Source of the DNA: an uncultured Robinsoniella sp.
GTDB taxonomy: Bacteria > Bacillota > Clostridia > Lachnospirales > Lachnospiraceae
Length of the DNA: 18,974 nucleotides
NCBI GenBank assembly: GCA_900540475.1
Contig: UQGG01000088.1
Location: 1 to 18,974, forward strand
Direction of reading: 5' to 3'
The notes under the pieces: model-generated
What the model saw: the letters and a program-made list of their open reading frames with translations, nothing else
Database searches by the model: none
Told to the model about the DNA's origin: nothing
Translations under genes and position numbers: made by a program
Part shown: piece after piece, positions 16,837 through 18,974 of the stretch
How positions within the stretch are numbered: position 1 is the stretch's first letter
Layout: each line of letters opens with the position of its first letter

Positions 16837-18486
16837 ATGGATTTATATCCAATAAAGGCGCAGTATCTGAGGAATGAAGAAATTACACTGCGTCTGGAAT
16901 TGCAGAAGGAAAAATTTGATTATGCCGTAATTACAGTTTATATGTTGGAAAAAGAGGCAGCGGTGAAAGAGATACGTCCCCTGTTGGACGTCACCGATAT
17001 ATGTTTCCAGGGGTTTGATGTACCGTTTGCCGGATATGGCGTGGAGGCGGTACTCTATGGGGAGTGTGGCAGGGTAACCATGGAGACGGCATTTGATGTC
17101 ACAGACAATCCCAAAAGTTCACTGAGGTATGGATTTGTCAGTGATTTTGAAGAAAAGGATGCTGAAAACGGGGCGCTAGACCAGTTGAGAAAATACCATA
17201 TCAATATGGTTCAGTTCTACGATTGGTCATATCGGCATGACACTCTGGTTTCACCGAATGAGAACTATCAGGATATGATGGGAAAGAGGATAGATTTCAG
17301 GACGGTCAGATCTAAAATAAAATCAGCCGCCGGATATGGGATGAAAACCATGGCATATGGGGCAGTCTACGCTGCATCCCGGGAATTTTATGAAAGTCAT
17401 AAAGATTGGGCTTTTTACAACGGGAACCAGGAGGTATTCCGCTTTATCGATGTTTTTTATATTATGAATGTGGAAAAAGGGTCTCCATGGAGAAACCATT
17501 TGATTCATCAATATAAAGATGCAATTACAAAAGCAGGTTTTTCTGGAATCCATATGGATACTTACGGATTTCCCAAAAGGGCATATTCCCATTTGCAGGA
17601 GCAGCCAAGGCTGGTGAGACTGGATCAGGAATTCTGCGGGCTGATCGATGAGACGCGAAAAGGACTGCAGGAAGCAGCGGACGATCCATGCCTTGTATTT
17701 AACAACGTTGGAAACTGGCCGGTTGGGGAAACGGCGAAAAGCACAGTGGACGCAGTGTACATAGAAGTATGGTCACCTTATGACCGCTATTGCCATATTA
17801 AGCAGCTGATACAGGAAGCAAAGTATTTCTTAGAAAATAAAAAACCGGTAATTCTGGCAGCATACCTGGCACCATTTCGCACGGAATCCGCTGCTTTGGC
17901 TGCTAATGCGGCGTATATTCTGACCGCAGCCATTGTTTCCAATGGAGGATATCATCTGCTGTTGGGTGAAAATAATGCAGTATTGACACAGGGCTATTAC
18001 GGCGACTATAGCACCATGCCAGACGAAACCGCAGCTGTTATGCGTAAATATTATGACTTTATGATACGCTATCTGAACATATTCTATGACCAGACACTAC
18101 AGGATGTTTCCATGACACATATCGGATGGGATAACTATGAATACCAGTGTGGATTCCAAAACTGGAGCGTCAACGCAGTAGCAGGAAAAGTCTGGATTAC
18201 AATCCGGGAAAATGAAGAATTGAAATGTCTTTATCTGATAAATCTGTGCGGCTGCGGCGAAGATAACTGGAACAAAGGGAAAGCAGAGCCAATTATACAG
18301 AAAGATCTGACTTTTACTGTAAATGTAGATGGTGATATTCAGGGGGTTTACTGCGCCAGCCCTGACAGAGATAGCTGTAAAAGTGAATTATTAGAATACA
18401 GTTATATCCAAAATGAGAAAGGGAAGTTTGTGAGGTTCACTGTAGAGGAACTTTCTGTTTGGACGGTTGTATATTTGAAGCTGTAA
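16837..18486 (+). CDS. GH66-family enzyme (dextranase / cycloisomaltooligosaccharide glucanotransferase family), cytoplasmic
   Basis: This 549-residue protein has the GH66 barrel. A short beta domain covers about 1-95, then RYGFVSDF (97-104), MVQFYDWSYRHD (124-135), GMKTMAYGAVYAA (168-180), GIHMDTYG (237-244) and VYIEVW (307-312). Asp241 is the expected nucleophile and Glu310 the acid/base. Their spacing of 69 is close to that of characterised dextranases (from memory). The family cleaves or transfers alpha-1,6-glucan. No signal peptide is present, and the protein is shorter than secreted dextranases. It should therefore act on imported isomalto-oligosaccharides, in line with its place behind importer 2. 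AGGAGG lies about seven bases before the ATG. Hydrolase or transferase activity cannot be told from sequence alone. Confidence 0.88.
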   Translation: MDLYPIKAQYLRNEEITLRLELQKEKFDYAVITVYMLEKEAAVKEIRPLLDVTDICFQGFDVPFAGYGVEAVLYGECGRVTMETAFDVTDNPKSSLRYGFVSDFEEKDAENGALDQLRKYHINMVQFYDWSYRHDTLVSPNENYQDMMGKRIDFRTVRSKIKSAAGYGMKTMAYGAVYAASREFYESHKDWAFYNGNQEVFRFIDVFYIMNVEKGSPWRNHLIHQYKDAITKAGFSGIHMDTYGFPKRAYSHLQEQPRLVRLDQEFCGLIDETRKGLQEAADDPCLVFNNVGNWPVGETAKSTVDAVYIEVWSPYDRYCHIKQLIQEAKYFLENKKPVILAAYLAPFRTESAALAANAAYILTAAIVSNGGYHLLLGENNAVLTQGYYGDYSTMPDETAAVMRKYYDFMIRYLNIFYDQTLQDVSMTHIGWDNYEYQCGFQNWSVNAVAGKVWITIRENEELKCLYLINLCGCGEDNWNKGKAEPIIQKDLTFTVNVDGDIQGVYCASPDRDSCKSELLEYSYIQNEKGKFVRFTVEELSVWTVVYLKL

Positions 18487-18609
18487 ATATTGTGGTTTTG
18501 CTGATTAAGGACTTATTTTCATACCTTTCCGAAGTGCTTTTAGGCGGCACGCGGATACTCACCGAGAAATCATGATGCATTATTTCGGTGAGTATTCGCA
18601 GGCTGCCTA
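18487..18609 (+). repeat. Dispersed repeat, copy C (internally deleted)
   Basis: Copy C begins directly after the GH66 stop codon and is in direct orientation with copy B. Its first 26 bases match 18781-18806 with a few changes. An internal block of about 80 bases of copy B is absent, and homology resumes at ACCTTTCCGAAGTGC. The 3' part forms the hairpin annotated separately. Confidence 0.75.
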
Positions 18610-18617
18610 TATTTTAT
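18541..18617 (+). terminator. Long stem-loop ending operon 2
   Basis: Bases 18541-18568 pair with 18583-18609. The stem has about 26 pairs, a two-base internal mismatch at 18549-18550, one bulged G at 18566 and a loop of about 14 bases containing GATGCAT. TATATTTTAT follows. Its position 54 bases after the GH66 stop suggests transcription termination or 3'-end protection. It could equally act on the opposite strand. Confidence 0.6.
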
Positions 18618-18798
18618 CATAAATCCCTTTTAACGTGTTCTGATCAAAAATATGCCCGTCCATTGCCCGGTATAGTTCATTCAGATAAAATCCCGTTTCC
18701 AAATGCAACGGTCTGTTAAGTGCAAAAATGTGAAGCTCATAAATATGTAGAACGTTTTGTAATGTTCTATTAAATGCATTATATTTGGGTTTCGCTGA
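18607..18798 (-). pseudogene. 3' remnant of an unidentified gene
   Basis: On the minus strand a frame stays open for 63 codons and ends with TAG at 18607-18609, at the foot of the copy C hairpin. The last 47 or so residues read like real protein, for example RPLHLETGFYLNELYRAMDG and HIFDQNTLKGIYDKI. There is no start codon with a ribosome binding site, and the frame runs back into copy B, which seems to have replaced or cut the 5' part. I do not recognise the family. It is the only gene-like content of 18610-18750. Confidence 0.4.
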
Positions 18799-18974
18799 TT
18801 AAAGACGCTTTGTAGATGTAGTTAGTGTTCGGAAAGATGGGCGTGGGAAACTGGTATGGACTCCGTCAGCTGGCCGCGGAACTGGTATTTTCTAACCTTT
18901 CCGAAGCGCTTTTTGGCGGCACGCGGGCATTCGCTCCGAAATCCTGATGCATTTCGCAGCTCACTGCCCGCTTA
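18751..18974 (+). repeat. Dispersed repeat, copy B (right terminal inverted repeat)
   Basis: This is the mirror image of 1-225, and both copies stop at the same terminal base. The outer end forms a hairpin: 18923-18929 pairs with 18965-18971 (GCGGGCA/TGCCCGC), with inner pairs GCT/AGC and CGAAAT/ATTTCG and an eight-base loop. A 36-codon frame (18837-18947) runs through it. It has only a weak ribosome-binding-like GGAAAG and is not called as a gene. Confidence 0.9.

Noticed and set aside
1..18974. CRISPR array, tRNA or rRNA genes, prophage or defence genes
   Set aside because: No regularly spaced short direct repeats, no cloverleaf-like segments and no such protein families were seen.
1..18974. 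Composite transposon bounded by insertion sequences
   Set aside because: The terminal repeats are only about 225 bases and encode no transposase; no target-site duplication can be judged because the window stops at the repeat ends.

Overview
The window looks like a carbohydrate-use locus from a low-GC Gram-positive gut Clostridium relative, most likely Lachnospiraceae. The evidence is AGGAGG-type ribosome binding sites, lipobox-bearing solute-binding proteins, sugar importers that lack their own ATPase gene, and a YesM/YesN-type two-component pair. The family assignment is inferred from protein style, not from a marker gene.

Layout. A dispersed repeat (copy A) occupies 1-225. Operon 1 (484-9028, +) encodes a solute-binding lipoprotein, two importer permeases, a 680-residue GHL6-like putative glycosidase and a GH38 alpha-mannosidase. 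A small membrane-anchored protein of unknown function follows (9119-9499), then an in-frame SH3-like remnant and a terminator hairpin. On the minus strand lie a possible cysteine-rich small ORF (9786-9935), an AraC-type response regulator (9946-11538) and its sensor kinase (11585-13417). The kinase is divergent from operon 2 (13634-18486, +), which encodes a second solute-binding lipoprotein, two permeases and a GH66-family enzyme. The right end holds a shortened repeat (copy C), a minus-strand gene remnant and a full repeat (copy B) inverted relative to copy A.

How it works together (inference). Each operon imports an oligosaccharide through an ABC system that must borrow an MsmX/MsiK-type ATPase encoded elsewhere. 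Each then cleaves it in the cytoplasm, since none of the three glycosidases has a signal peptide. Operon 1 points to alpha-mannosides, probably short N-glycan or glycoconjugate pieces. Operon 2 points to alpha-1,6-glucans (isomalto-oligosaccharides or dextran fragments). The two-component pair between them is the only regulator in the window and is placed to sense an extracellular sugar or a loaded binding protein.

The most unusual DNA-level signal is the repeat family. Copies A and B face each other and stop at the same base at the two window edges, so the whole locus lies inside a long inverted repeat. No transposase or recombinase is present, so this may be a mobile cassette or simply a contig broken at a multicopy repeat. 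Copy C, right after the GH66 stop codon, lacks an internal block of about 80 bases but keeps a long stem with different, still paired sequence.
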